DNA from: CAZKCK01 sp964552325 | Lineage (GTDB): Bacteria; Bacteroidota; Bacteroidia; Bacteroidales; TTA-H9 | Direction of reading: 5' to 3' | DNA length: 11,583 nt | NCBI GenBank assembly: GCA_964552325.1 | Contig: CAZKHA010000111.1 | Location: 1-11,583 of the forward strand | Shown: in pieces, positions 1-7,192 of the stretch | How positions within the stretch are numbered: position 1 is the stretch's first letter | Layout of the letters: every line of letters begins with the position of its first letter | Program-made: the position numbers and the translations under genes | Notes under the pieces: model-generated | The model's input: the letters and a program-made list of their open reading frames with translations, nothing else | Databases searched by the model: none | Told to the model about the DNA's origin: nothing

Positions 1-5
1 TGAGG

Positions 6-40
6 AAAAACCCCCACTGGGAAGCTGGGGGTTTTTATTT
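6..40 (+). terminator. Rho-independent terminator of a gene left of the window
   Basis: An 11-bp perfect stem pairs AAAAACCCCCA (6-16) with TGGGGGTTTTT (26-36) around a 9-base loop, and the 3' side continues into a T-rich tract (TTTTTATTTTTAT). The strong T tract lies on the plus strand, so the simplest reading is the end of a plus-strand gene outside the window; the TGA at bases 1-3 could be its stop codon, which cannot be proved. The symmetric A run on the left could give weaker termination for the minus-strand regulator that ends at 217, although that is about 180 bases away. Bases 41-216 hold nothing else I can identify. Confidence 0.85.
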
Positions 41-216
41 TTATCAAAATTTCATAAGTAGTTTAAAATCAACACAATAACTAAAGCAACCCATTCAATA
101 CAGCAATACTTCACAATTTAAAAAAACGTTAGAAAGTCGGACAAGTTTTCACAATTCTAACAAAAGTAAGCTCTGTTTTGAATCGTTTTCTATCCGAAAC
201 CGGAAATCCATAGAAT

Positions 217-951
217 CTAAAAGCCTTTTCCTCCGCGAAGTTGTATATTATGTTGAAGCAATTCCTTGTACGAATCACTTATTGGGATGTGCTTTCCTTT
301 TACAATTAGGTAGCTCTTCTCAATGTAATCAATCTTGTTAAGAGCAACTATGTACGACTTATGCACGCGCAGAAATTGATGAACTGGCAAAACCTCAAAA
401 ATGGTGGAAAAATTGTAGGATGTTTGAACAGTGGCTGTTGGCGTAATTATTACAAGATAATCTTTCATCCCTTCAACATATAGGATTGAATCTAACCGGA
501 GTTTTACATACCTAGTACCTGATTTTACAAACACAAAACCCTCATCAGCATCCTGCTCCAAAACCAGCTTGGGCTCTGGTTGCAATTGGGTAAGCATTTC
601 AGAATAAACCTTTTCTACTGCTTTTAAAAAACGATCAAACGAAATGGGTTTCAAAAGATAATCAGCTACATCTAACTCAAAAGCTTTTACAGCGTAAGTA
701 TCATAAGCTGTAGTTAGGATGATGGAGGGATGGGTTTTTAGGGATTCAATAAACTGAATTCCGGTCAAATCTTTCATTTGAACATCTAAAAACACCACGT
801 CGGGCCGTATTTGCTTAAGCTTTTCCAAAGCCAAAATAGCACTATCGAAGCTACTTTCGTATTCTAAATAAGGAACTTTTTTTATAAAAGCTTCCATTTT
901 TACAAGGGCCAATGGCTCATCGTCAATTGCCACACAACGTAACTTTAGCAT
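217..951 (-). CDS. LytTR-family two-component response regulator
   Basis: This is a 244-residue DNA-binding response regulator, probably the partner of the adjacent kinase. Residues 4-115 form a receiver domain with the acidic pair D10-D11, phospho-acceptor D56 (in VVFLDVQM), T80/T81 and the conserved lysine K101 (in LLKPIS). Residues about 137-236 form a LytTR DNA-binding domain, recognisable by FVKSGTRYVK, the ILYVEGMKDY strand and LRVHKSYIVALNKID. LytTR regulators bind pairs of short direct repeats upstream of target promoters. The ATG lies inside the end of the kinase gene (7-base overlap), which implies translational coupling and a fixed stoichiometry. The length is normal for the family and all catalytic residues are present. 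The regulated target is unknown; autoregulation or control of the divergent secreted protein are the obvious candidates. Confidence 0.95.
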   Translation of the reverse strand: MLKLRCVAIDDEPLALVKMEAFIKKVPYLEYESSFDSAILALEKLKQIRPDVVFLDVQMKDLTGIQFIESLKTHPSIILTTAYDTYAVKAFELDVADYLLKPISFDRFLKAVEKVYSEMLTQLQPEPKLVLEQDADEGFVFVKSGTRYVKLRLDSILYVEGMKDYLVIITPTATVQTSYNFSTIFEVLPVHQFLRVHKSYIVALNKIDYIEKSYLIVKGKHIPISDSYKELLQHNIQLRGGKGF

Positions 952-1952
952 AACTCAAGAATTAAGTTGACCACAAATTCGTCTGCAAACATATTGGTTT
1001 TTAAAGAATACCTTTCGGGATATAATAGTTCAAGCCGCTTGGCTGCATTTTTTAAGCCGACACCCTTTTCTTCACTTTCTACCAAGCAGTTAGGAGCTAT
1101 CCTATTCCACGAATCGAACACCAATCGACTACCTACCGTATGAATACTAATGCGAACTGTTGGCATATTACCCTGATTATCAGAATGTTTAATAGCATTC
1201 TCAACATAAACTATTAAAATCAAAGGACTTATGCTTAGGTTTTGCTGCCCACAATCAAAGCTATATTCTATAAAACCAGGTTCGCGGTACCGGATTCTCG
1301 AAAGCTCCAAGTAATTTTTAAGCATGGCCAACTCATCTTCTAGCAAAACCAATGATTGGGGCGCCTTGTACAAGGTATAGCGCATTATTTCACTCAGTTG
1401 CATAATACTTGTGGAGGCCTTGTCTTTGTTCTGGAATATTAGCGTATCAATATTATTAAGCGTATTAAAAATGAAGTGAGGATTGATTTGTGCCTTTAAC
1501 ATCCTGATTTCACTTATTTTAAGCTTCAACTCAAGGTTGGTTTGCCTAAGTTGTATTTCATAATTGTATCTTAATATCTTTAAAGCAATAGCTAAACCAC
1601 TAATCATGAACAATATAACCTGACTAGAAAAAATGCGGTAGATGGTGCTTTTAGGCACAAAGTTAAAGAGGTACTTGGTAATGGTATAATCCATTAAAAG
1701 TGAAAAAGCATTCGCAACCAAAATTGCAAAAGACCATCCTAGCAAAAAATGCACATACTTCTTTTTAGGCAAATAATTGGGTATGAGTACGTACAAACAA
1801 AAATACACCAATAATAAATCAATCGGCAGGTACAACAGGTTTAACCCCAAGGTCATGCCAAGCTCTAAACCTGAAGCAATGGGCAATACCGAAAAAAAGG
1901 CAAAAACCCATATCCAAAACGCGCTATGCAACAAAAACCTTGAGATATTCAT
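945..1952 (-). CDS. Membrane sensor histidine kinase, LytS/YehU type (His_kinase family)
   Basis: This 335-residue kinase is the first gene of a two-gene operon with the LytTR regulator. The N-terminal half has four predicted membrane helices (about residues 9-27, 33-57, 68-88 and 107-127) with short loops and no obvious extracellular sensor domain. A helical linker (about 128-150) leads to the His_kinase motif LKAQINPHFIFN with phospho-acceptor H159. The ATP-binding half has the N-box YVENAIKHS (N252) and a G-box GVGLKNAAKRLELLY (297-311). This arrangement is typical of Bacteroidota LytS-like kinases that phosphorylate LytTR regulators. The signal sensed is unknown; with such small loops it may be within the membrane or relayed by another protein. 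The stop codon overlaps the regulator's start. The gene is complete, with an ATG start at 1952. Confidence 0.94.
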   Translation of the reverse strand: MNISRFLLHSAFWIWVFAFFSVLPIASGLELGMTLGLNLLYLPIDLLLVYFCLYVLIPNYLPKKKYVHFLLGWSFAILVANAFSLLMDYTITKYLFNFVPKSTIYRIFSSQVILFMISGLAIALKILRYNYEIQLRQTNLELKLKISEIRMLKAQINPHFIFNTLNNIDTLIFQNKDKASTSIMQLSEIMRYTLYKAPQSLVLLEDELAMLKNYLELSRIRYREPGFIEYSFDCGQQNLSISPLILIVYVENAIKHSDNQGNMPTVRISIHTVGSRLVFDSWNRIAPNCLVESEEKGVGLKNAAKRLELLYPERYSLKTNMFADEFVVNLILELC

Positions 1953-2093
1953 ACTGTTTAGCTATTCAAGAAATTCAACAACAATTATAGGTTTGGGTGG
2001 AACCCGAATCATGGCATGATTGAGAAACTTCTCCTGTTCAAATAGGGAGCAAGTGTATTGCACATACTGCCACCTGTAAGTTAATTCATGCTT

Positions 2094-2101
2094 CAAAATT
2101 A
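2094..2101 (-). promoter_or_regulatory. Weak candidate -7 box for the kinase/regulator operon
   Basis: On the minus strand this reads TAATTTTG, which fits the Bacteroidota TAnnTTTG -7 element. It lies about 140 bases upstream of the kinase ATG. No TTTG-like -33 box stands at the usual distance of about 19 bases (a CAAA at 2135-2138 is too far away). An 8-base match in AT-rich DNA is weak evidence. Confidence 0.22.
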
Positions 2102-2232
2102 ACGGTATTATTAATGTACCCTCCTATTTTCGGTCAAATGCAGGAATTCACCCGTCATTTAACCATGTTTATCGCCAAAAGAGAGATGGTTTTTCCAAGG
2201 CATTGGCAAATCAACCCTGTAAACACCAAAAA

Positions 2233-2283
2233 ATAATCACATTTCACTCGTTATCAAACAAATAACAGAATTCATAATCACAT
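2233..2283. repeat. Pair of 10-base direct repeats, ATAATCACAT, 41 bases apart
   Basis: ATAATCACAT occurs at 2233-2242 and again at 2274-2283. The start-to-start distance of 41 bases is close to four helical turns, so both copies would face the same side of the DNA. They lie 100-150 bases upstream of the -33/-7 elements of the secreted-protein gene. This could be a regulator binding pair, possibly for the LytTR protein next door, but the spacing is wider than the usual LytTR repeat spacing and chance is not excluded. Confidence 0.3.
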
Positions 2284-2380
2284 CCTACTCCCAATGCCTA
2301 CTCACTACGAAGGTTTTTCAGCCTTTCAGCGACCAAATCTACTTCCTCAACCCCTATAATACGCCCCTGATATAGAATAA

Positions 2381-2411
2381 TTTCAAAAGCCTTGGTGCGA
2401 CCTTAAATTTG
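2381..2411 (+). promoter_or_regulatory. Bacteroidota-type promoter for the secreted Asp-box protein
   Basis: The -7 box TAAATTTG (2404-2411) matches TAnnTTTG exactly and is followed by CA. A TTTC at 2381-2384, 19 bases upstream, could serve as an imperfect TTTG -33 element. Transcription would begin near 2416, giving a leader of about 37 bases before the ATG at 2453. Confidence 0.6.
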
Positions 2412-2452
2412 CAGCATCAATTTTACTAACCCTTACCGAAGAACTAATTATT

Positions 2453-4312
2453 ATGAAAAGGACGCTACTATTCCTATTGTCAATGAGTGTTTTGCTGGCA
2501 CTAAACTCGCAAAACAGGGTGTTGCTAAAAAACGATGCCCGCAACAAATGTTCAAAGATTGATTATGCTCGGCAAAAAGCTGAGCTAAACCCTGACCAGA
2601 CTATTGGTTATAACCCCGGGCTAAAAAGTCCAATTGCTTTAACCGAAGACAATGTTGGTGAAACCCGCTTCGATAAACAAGGCAATTACATAGCAGCCAA
2701 TAGGTTTTGGAGATACGAGGATGGCCGCATGAATTTTGTTTGGACCATGGGCTTTAACGAGACCACCTTCCCCGACAGGGGCACTGGCTACAACAAATTT
2801 GATGGAACTAGCTGGGACGCCATACCCGCATTTCGTGTTGAAAACGCCAGGACCGGATGGCCTTCGTATGCTCCGCTAGGCACTGATGGCGAAATAATTG
2901 CAACCCATCTTTCGGATAGGCTTCGCATTTCGAGCAGACCAACCTACGGCACAGGCGATTGGACAACGCAAGACCTACTTGGGCCAACCGAAGCCCCAAA
3001 ACTTACATGGCCAAGGGTGATAACCTCTGGAGCTGATCATCAAAATGTTCACATGATTTGCAATACCTATGATGCCTACCAAGGCATGGAGCTAGCAATG
3101 CTTTACTGGCGTTCGACCGATGGCGGAGCAACATGGGATATCCAAAACCAGCTGATACCAGGAGTTGGCCCCGAAAACTATTACAATTTTACAACCGACG
3201 GGTATGCCATGGCCGCTGAAGGCAACACCATCGCTATATTGGCAGGTAGCGCATGGCACGACCTAATACTTTTAAAATCAACCGATAATGGAGAAAACTG
3301 GAATAAAACAGTTATCTGGGAGCACCCCTACCCTTTCTTCGATTTTGAAGTTACCTTAACCGATACGTTTTATTGTGTTGATGGGGGCATAGCCCTTGCA
3401 TTGGATAAAAACGGCATGGCACACGTTAGCTTTGGAATAAGTAGGGCGCTGCACGAAACTGTTGGGACCACCTTCACACACTTCTATTTAGTTGATGGGA
3501 TTGGCTATTGGAACGAAACACGTCCAACATTTTCGAACAACAAAAAAGCTTTGTGCCCTTATACCGACCCTGAGTCAGAAATGACACTAGATTACAACCT
3601 AATAGGCTTCTCACCCGACCTCAACAATAATGGTGAGTATGACTTTGTGGGGCAACCAACTGTTTATGGATCAATTGGGCTCTCGGGTATGCCCGCAATT
3701 CATGTTGACCAAAACAACACCGTTTTCATTGCCTACAGCACTACCACCGAAGGTTTTAACAATGGAGCCCTTGATTACAAACATGTTTGGGTGCGTACTT
3801 CGCCCGATCTTGGAACATCATGGGGAGAAATATATGACATGATGGACAACATCGTTCATATTTTTGATGAAGGCATAATGCCCCAGTTCCCAAACACATC
3901 CGATGATGAAAACCTATATATGGCCATCAACCTTGACTCAGATCCGGGGACAGCGATTGATGGTGACCACAGTTATGTTGACAACTTCGAAAACATCATT
4001 AAAATTGTGAAAGATGATGTAGTAGGCGTAAACCCCCAGCCTAACAAAAACAATGCTTCGGTTGAACTATTCCCCAATCCAGTGCCAGCTTCCGCATTGT
4101 TGAATGTAAAAATCCTACTAAACGAGCCAAAACATATAGCCCTGAAACTGATTGACATTACAGGCAAAACCGTATATACAAAGGATTTTGGAACCCTGAG
4201 TATGGGAGGACACAAACTAACTACCGATATTAAAGGTGTGGCTCGTGGCACATATTTATGTAGCTTTCAAATTGGAAACGATAATATAACTAAAAGATTA
4301 GCAATCTTTTAA
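2453..4312 (+). CDS. Secreted Asp-box (BNR) beta-propeller protein with T9SS type A sorting domain
   Basis: This 619-residue protein is exported and probably anchored at the cell surface or released by the type IX system. Residues 1-20 form a signal peptide (MKRTLLFLLSMSVLLALNSQ). The body has Asp-box motifs S-x-D-x-G-x-x-W at 221-228 (STDGGATW), 276-283 (STDNGENW) and 450-457 (SPDLGTSW), the structural signature of sialidase-like beta-propellers. Residues about 536-619 form the sorting domain, starting ELFPNPV and ending in ITKRLAIF. No sialidase FRIP motif is visible, so sialidase activity should not be assumed; the propeller may bind or cleave a glycan, or be structural. Expression is probably driven by the promoter at 2381-2411, and the gene ends at the terminator at 4344. 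It is divergent from a sensor kinase operon, which may regulate it. Confidence 0.88.
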   Translation: MKRTLLFLLSMSVLLALNSQNRVLLKNDARNKCSKIDYARQKAELNPDQTIGYNPGLKSPIALTEDNVGETRFDKQGNYIAANRFWRYEDGRMNFVWTMGFNETTFPDRGTGYNKFDGTSWDAIPAFRVENARTGWPSYAPLGTDGEIIATHLSDRLRISSRPTYGTGDWTTQDLLGPTEAPKLTWPRVITSGADHQNVHMICNTYDAYQGMELAMLYWRSTDGGATWDIQNQLIPGVGPENYYNFTTDGYAMAAEGNTIAILAGSAWHDLILLKSTDNGENWNKTVIWEHPYPFFDFEVTLTDTFYCVDGGIALALDKNGMAHVSFGISRALHETVGTTFTHFYLVDGIGYWNETRPTFSNNKKALCPYTDPESEMTLDYNLIGFSPDLNNNGEYDFVGQPTVYGSIGLSGMPAIHVDQNNTVFIAYSTTTEGFNNGALDYKHVWVRTSPDLGTSWGEIYDMMDNIVHIFDEGIMPQFPNTSDDENLYMAINLDSDPGTAIDGDHSYVDNFENIIKIVKDDVVGVNPQPNKNNASVELFPNPVPASALLNVKILLNEPKHIALKLIDITGKTVYTKDFGTLSMGGHKLTTDIKGVARGTYLCSFQIGNDNITKRLAIF

Positions 4313-4343
4313 CATTTCTCATAATAAATACATTTGGTTATAT

Positions 4344-4378
4344 AAAATGGCTATCCGGGAGGACTGCCATTTTTTTTT
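4344..4378 (+). terminator. Rho-independent terminator after the secreted Asp-box protein gene
   Basis: AAAATGGC (4344-4351) pairs with GCCATTTT (4366-4373), and the T run continues to 4378 (nine Ts in all). It starts 31 bases after the stop codon. The apical region contains CCGGGAGG (4355-4362), an exact complement of part of the palindrome 40 bases downstream. Confidence 0.9.
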
Positions 4379-4403
4379 GCACCAAGCCTTACAAAAAAGT
4401 TAA

Positions 4404-4421
4404 GCCCGCCTCCCGGCGGGC
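4404..4421. repeat. GC-rich palindrome, REP-like
   Basis: GCCCGCC (4404-4410) and GGCGGGC (4415-4421) form a perfect 7-bp inverted repeat around TCCC. It is markedly GC-rich in AT-rich intergenic DNA, it has no T run on either side and it follows a full terminator, so it is not needed for termination. Its look and position resemble dispersed extragenic palindromes (REP-like elements) found between bacterial genes. Only one copy is in the window, so its repetitive nature is a guess. Confidence 0.55.
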
Positions 4422-4487
4422 AATTAACTGCAGGAAAAATAATTGGATAAAAAAATGAAAGGAAAAATATTATGGAGCGGAAAAAGT

Positions 4488-4510
4488 TTGAAAACGGTAA
4501 ACCGTTTCAA
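4488..4510. promoter_or_regulatory. Inverted repeat upstream of the transketolase promoter, candidate operator
   Basis: TTGAAAACGGT (4488-4498) is followed by AA and then ACCGTTTCAA (4501-4510). The arms are complementary over 10 bp with one extra A in the left arm; the core AAACGGT-AA-ACCGTTT is perfect. The 2-base spacer is too short for an RNA hairpin loop but suits a dimeric repressor or activator. It lies about 45 bases upstream of the proposed -33 box. No regulator gene for it is recognisable in the window. Confidence 0.4.
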
Positions 4511-4555
4511 GAACATAACCCTTTTGGGCAAAAAGGTTGCCTCTAAACACACGAA

Positions 4556-4590
4556 TTTGCTATAAAAATCGCAATTTTGAACTATCTTCG
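4556..4590 (+). promoter_or_regulatory. Promoter of the transketolase operon
   Basis: The -7 box TATCTTCG (4583-4590) differs from TAnnTTTG at one base and is followed by CA, as in the other promoters here. A TTTG at 4556-4559 could be the -33 box, although the 23-base spacing is longer than the 19 seen elsewhere in the window. Transcription would start near 4596. This decides the start codon: the TTG at 4577 and the ATG at 4592 would lie at or before the transcript start, leaving the ATG at 4610. Confidence 0.6.
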
Positions 4591-4609
4591 CATGCCTAAT
4601 GGATTTCAC

Positions 4610-5431
4610 ATGAACGAAAATGACTTTAAAATCCTAAGCGAGCAAGCCAGGTGCATCCGGCAATCCATTTTAACAAGCCTGCATGCCGCAGGTAGCGGGC
4701 ACTTAGGAGGTTCGCTTGGCCTCGCCGATATTTTTACATTTTTATACTGCCGTGTACTGAATCACAGGCCATCAGAACCCAATTGGCCAGAAAGGGATAG
4801 GCTTATCCTTTCAATTGGTCATGTAGCACCTGTGCTTTATGCTGCACTGGCTCATCATGGATACTTTCAAACAGAGGAGCTAATGACCCTCCGCAAGCTA
4901 AACTCAAGACTACAAGGCCATCCGGGACGTGACCATGGCCTCCCAGGCTTGGAATTATCGGCTGGCTCGCTGGGGCAAGGGCTTTCGGTGGCAGTTGGAA
5001 TTTCAATTGCGGCCCTCTTCAATCAAAAAGACCACAAAACCTACTGCATATTAGGTGATGGCGAATTGCAAGAAGGTTCGGTTTGGGAAGCAGCCATGTC
5101 AGCCTCCCACCATAAACTCCACAACCTTGTTGCTATTGTTGACCGAAACGGCGTACAAATAGATGGATGCACATCACAAGTTATGGAATTAGAACCACTT
5201 GCTGACAAATGGAAAGCGTTTGGGTGGAATGTTATTACTTGCAATGGTCATGATTTTCAGGAGTTGGATAAGGCTTTTACGCAGGCAAAAAAAAACCTCT
5301 TAGAACCTACCGTGCTAATTGCGAATACCATAATGGGGAAAGGCATTCCGGAGATTGAAGGAAATTATCGTTGGCATGGAAAAGCCCCAAACTCAGAAGA
5401 ATTAGAAAGGTTTTTAAGCAATTTAACATGA
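4610..5431 (+). CDS. Transketolase, N-terminal (thiamine diphosphate-binding) subunit
   Basis: This 273-residue protein corresponds to the first third of a full-length transketolase, which moves two-carbon ketol units between sugar phosphates in the non-oxidative pentose phosphate pathway. Family signatures are SGHLGGSLG (29-37, substrate/cofactor histidine H31), GHPGRDHGLPGLELSAGSLG (103-122) and the metal/thiamine diphosphate motif starting GDGELQEG (149-156), with D150 and N180 as Mg ligands. The partner subunit follows with an ATGA overlap, so the enzyme is a two-protein (split) transketolase. The reading frame is open back to a TTG at 4577, but a promoter covers that stretch, so I start at 4610 (MNENDFKIL). 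Family membership is clear. Which sugar phosphates it uses is not: some split transketolase-like pairs act in special sugar pathways. Confidence 0.92.
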   Translation: MNENDFKILSEQARCIRQSILTSLHAAGSGHLGGSLGLADIFTFLYCRVLNHRPSEPNWPERDRLILSIGHVAPVLYAALAHHGYFQTEELMTLRKLNSRLQGHPGRDHGLPGLELSAGSLGQGLSVAVGISIAALFNQKDHKTYCILGDGELQEGSVWEAAMSASHHKLHNLVAIVDRNGVQIDGCTSQVMELEPLADKWKAFGWNVITCNGHDFQELDKAFTQAKKNLLEPTVLIANTIMGKGIPEIEGNYRWHGKAPNSEELERFLSNLT

Positions 5432-6390
5432 CAAATCACGAATTTGATATGCATCGACTAATAGCCACCAAAGTGGGTTTTGGTCAAGGCGTTTTAGAAG
5501 CAGGCCAAACTCATAAGAACCTCGTGGTTTTAGGTGCCGACATAACAGCCTCCGTTGGATTGGATGCTTTTGCCAAACACTTCCCCGAACGATTCTTTTC
5601 GTTTGGCATTGCTGAGCAAAACTGCATTGGTGTAGCTGCAGGCATGGCCCTTTCAGGACTTCTACCCGTATTTTCCACCTATGGGGTTTTTGCCGCCTTA
5701 CGTACAACCGATCAAATTAGGATATTGTTGTGCTACAACAATTTAGGGGTAATAATTGGCGGTGCGCATGCAGGCTTATCGGTTGGACCCGATGGTGCTA
5801 CACACCAAGCACTCGAAGACATCGCTATTATGCGTGTGCTCCCAAACATGACGGTTATTAACCCCTGCGACGCAACCCAAGCCCACAGAGCTGTGCTTGA
5901 AGTCGCCAAAAACATACATGGGCCAGTGTATATCAGATTCGGAAGAGAACCGGTTCCTGATTTTACGACCCCTGACATGGATTTTGAAATTGGAAAAGCC
6001 CAAATACTTAGAACCGGCAACGACCTCGCTATTATTGCGAGTGGACACATGGTTTGGGAAGGCCTGCAAGCCGCATACATCCTTCAAAAAAAAGGGATAA
6101 ACTGCAGGGTAATCAACCTTCACACCATCAAACCAATTGATCAAGAGTGTATTAGAATGGCTGCAAAAGAATGCGGACGAATTGTAACTGTTGAAGAGCA
6201 TCAAGTAGCTGGTGGAGTAGGATCTGCTGTGGCCGAGGTTGTGGTTCAACACCACCCGGTGCCCATGTGCATGATAGGCGTAAATGACAGCTTCGGAGAA
6301 TCGGGCCAACCCGAAGAATTGTTAGTAAAATATGGGCTCAATTGTTCCGTTATTGTAGATAAAATTCTGCATTTCATCCAAAACACTTAA
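5428..6390 (+). CDS. Transketolase, C-terminal (pyrimidine-binding) subunit
   Basis: This 320-residue protein completes the split transketolase. The pyrimidine-binding domain has FGIAEQNCIGVAAGMALSG (59-77), in which E63 matches the glutamate that activates thiamine diphosphate, then TYGVFAALRTTDQIR (84-98) and HAGLSVGPDGATHQ (113-126), all typical of transketolases. The last third (about 190-320) is the transketolase C-terminal domain, including VEEHQVAGGVGSAVAE. The frame is open upstream to 5371, inside the previous gene, but the ATG at 5428 overlaps the upstream TGA (ATGA), which is the usual arrangement for coupled subunits and gives a normal N-terminus (MTNHEFDMHRLIATK). The two subunits must assemble, because the active site lies between the two domains. 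Confidence 0.94.
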   Translation: MTNHEFDMHRLIATKVGFGQGVLEAGQTHKNLVVLGADITASVGLDAFAKHFPERFFSFGIAEQNCIGVAAGMALSGLLPVFSTYGVFAALRTTDQIRILLCYNNLGVIIGGAHAGLSVGPDGATHQALEDIAIMRVLPNMTVINPCDATQAHRAVLEVAKNIHGPVYIRFGREPVPDFTTPDMDFEIGKAQILRTGNDLAIIASGHMVWEGLQAAYILQKKGINCRVINLHTIKPIDQECIRMAAKECGRIVTVEEHQVAGGVGSAVAEVVVQHHPVPMCMIGVNDSFGESGQPEELLVKYGLNCSVIVDKILHFIQNT

Positions 6391-6404
6391 TCAATACATT
6401 GAAT

Positions 6405-7010
6405 ATGAACGACCTAATTGACCTCGTAAGGCTAACCTTACCTGCTTTATTGGTTTTTGCCACAGCTTATTACTTTTTCAATATGCTAACCAGCAGGGTT
6501 TATAATGAATTAAACAATCCTACTCAAAACCTTTCACACCAAGCACTTTTATCAGTGGTAAAAGAATTCCATGCCAAGGCAGAGAAAGACAAAATAGCTG
6601 AATTAAAGCTTAAAAACCATAAAATTACGCTTCCCTTAAAACTTCAGGCTTATGAACGATGCATCCTTTTTTTAGAACGCATAGCACCATCTGCTGTTCT
6701 ATTACGGATAGCTACACCAAACATGAACACCCAACAACTGCAGGCAGCGCTCTCAACCACCGTTCGAACAGAGTTTGAACACAATTTATCACAGCAAGTT
6801 TACATTTCGGCGGAAGCATGGGATAAGCTTAAAATTGCCAAGGAAGAGATCCTTAAATACATAAACACCTCCATATCAGGAATTAACGAGCCAAACAATA
6901 CAGCCCTCTATGCGGCTAGTTTACTTGATTTAGAAAATCAGAATTCCTACTCGGCTCACAGTGAAGCCATTCGTTATATTGCTGCTGAAGCACGGGAAGT
7001 TCTAGGGTAA
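6405..7010 (+). CDS. Conserved-looking small membrane-anchored protein of unknown function
   Basis: This 201-residue protein has one predicted membrane helix near the N-terminus (about residues 8-28) and a cytoplasmic, mainly helical remainder. Visible features are LPLKLQAYERCILFLERIAP (about 76-95), then a stretch with TPNMNTQQLQ and FEHNLSQQVYISAEAW. The pattern of well-spaced aromatic and charged residues looks like a conserved family, and I recall similar proteins in other Bacteroidota, but I cannot name a function. The ATG at 6405 is preferred over a TTG at 6399. It starts 14 bases after the transketolase stop codon on the same strand, so it is probably the third gene of that operon; whether it is functionally tied to the enzyme is open. 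No clear terminator follows it. Confidence 0.8.
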   Translation: MNDLIDLVRLTLPALLVFATAYYFFNMLTSRVYNELNNPTQNLSHQALLSVVKEFHAKAEKDKIAELKLKNHKITLPLKLQAYERCILFLERIAPSAVLLRIATPNMNTQQLQAALSTTVRTEFEHNLSQQVYISAEAWDKLKIAKEEILKYINTSISGINEPNNTALYAASLLDLENQNSYSAHSEAIRYIAAEAREVLG

Positions 7011-7192
7011 GCACTAATTTGGCTGCTGGGAAAAACCCTGGGGTGCAAAAAAAAGAAGTTCACCTTCCACGCCTGGAACATCATTAAACCCTGTTAACCA
7101 ACAAAATAGTATCTCAAAAGCTATAATTTCAAAGATTTAGCAACATTTTTGATAACCCAAAATCAAAAACCTAGAAAAAAAATATTGCAAGC

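Larger units (their letters stand above)
1953..2452. other. 500-base divergent intergenic region, no gene seen
   Basis: This gap separates the minus-strand kinase operon from the plus-strand secreted protein, so it must carry promoters in both directions. I find no convincing open reading frame, tRNA or strong hairpin in it. Its recognisable contents are a probable -7 box for the plus-strand gene (2404-2411), a weaker candidate on the minus strand (2094-2101) and a pair of 10-base direct repeats 41 bases apart (2233-2242 and 2274-2283). About 290 bases lie between the two candidate start sites, which is ample for regulator binding or an unannotated small RNA, but the sequence alone does not show either. 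Confidence 0.7.

Noticed and set aside
1777..2019. An 80-residue plus-strand open frame running into the divergent intergenic region
   Set aside because: Most of it is antisense to the kinase's membrane helices; its composition is low complexity and there is no promoter or family signature.
2453..4312. Annotation as a sialidase on the basis of Asp-box repeats
   Set aside because: Asp-boxes are structural and occur in many non-sialidase propellers; no FRIP motif is visible.
4424..4609. A 61-residue minus-strand open frame upstream of the transketolase
   Set aside because: It spans the inverted repeat and the promoter of the transketolase operon and shows no domain, so a chance frame is more likely.
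5371..5427. A 19-residue N-terminal extension of the transketolase C subunit
   Set aside because: It would overlap the upstream subunit by about 60 bases; the ATGA overlap start at 5428 gives a normal family N-terminus.
5776..6309. A 177-residue minus-strand open frame
   Set aside because: It lies wholly inside the transketolase C subunit, which has clear family motifs; the antisense translation shows no recognisable domain.
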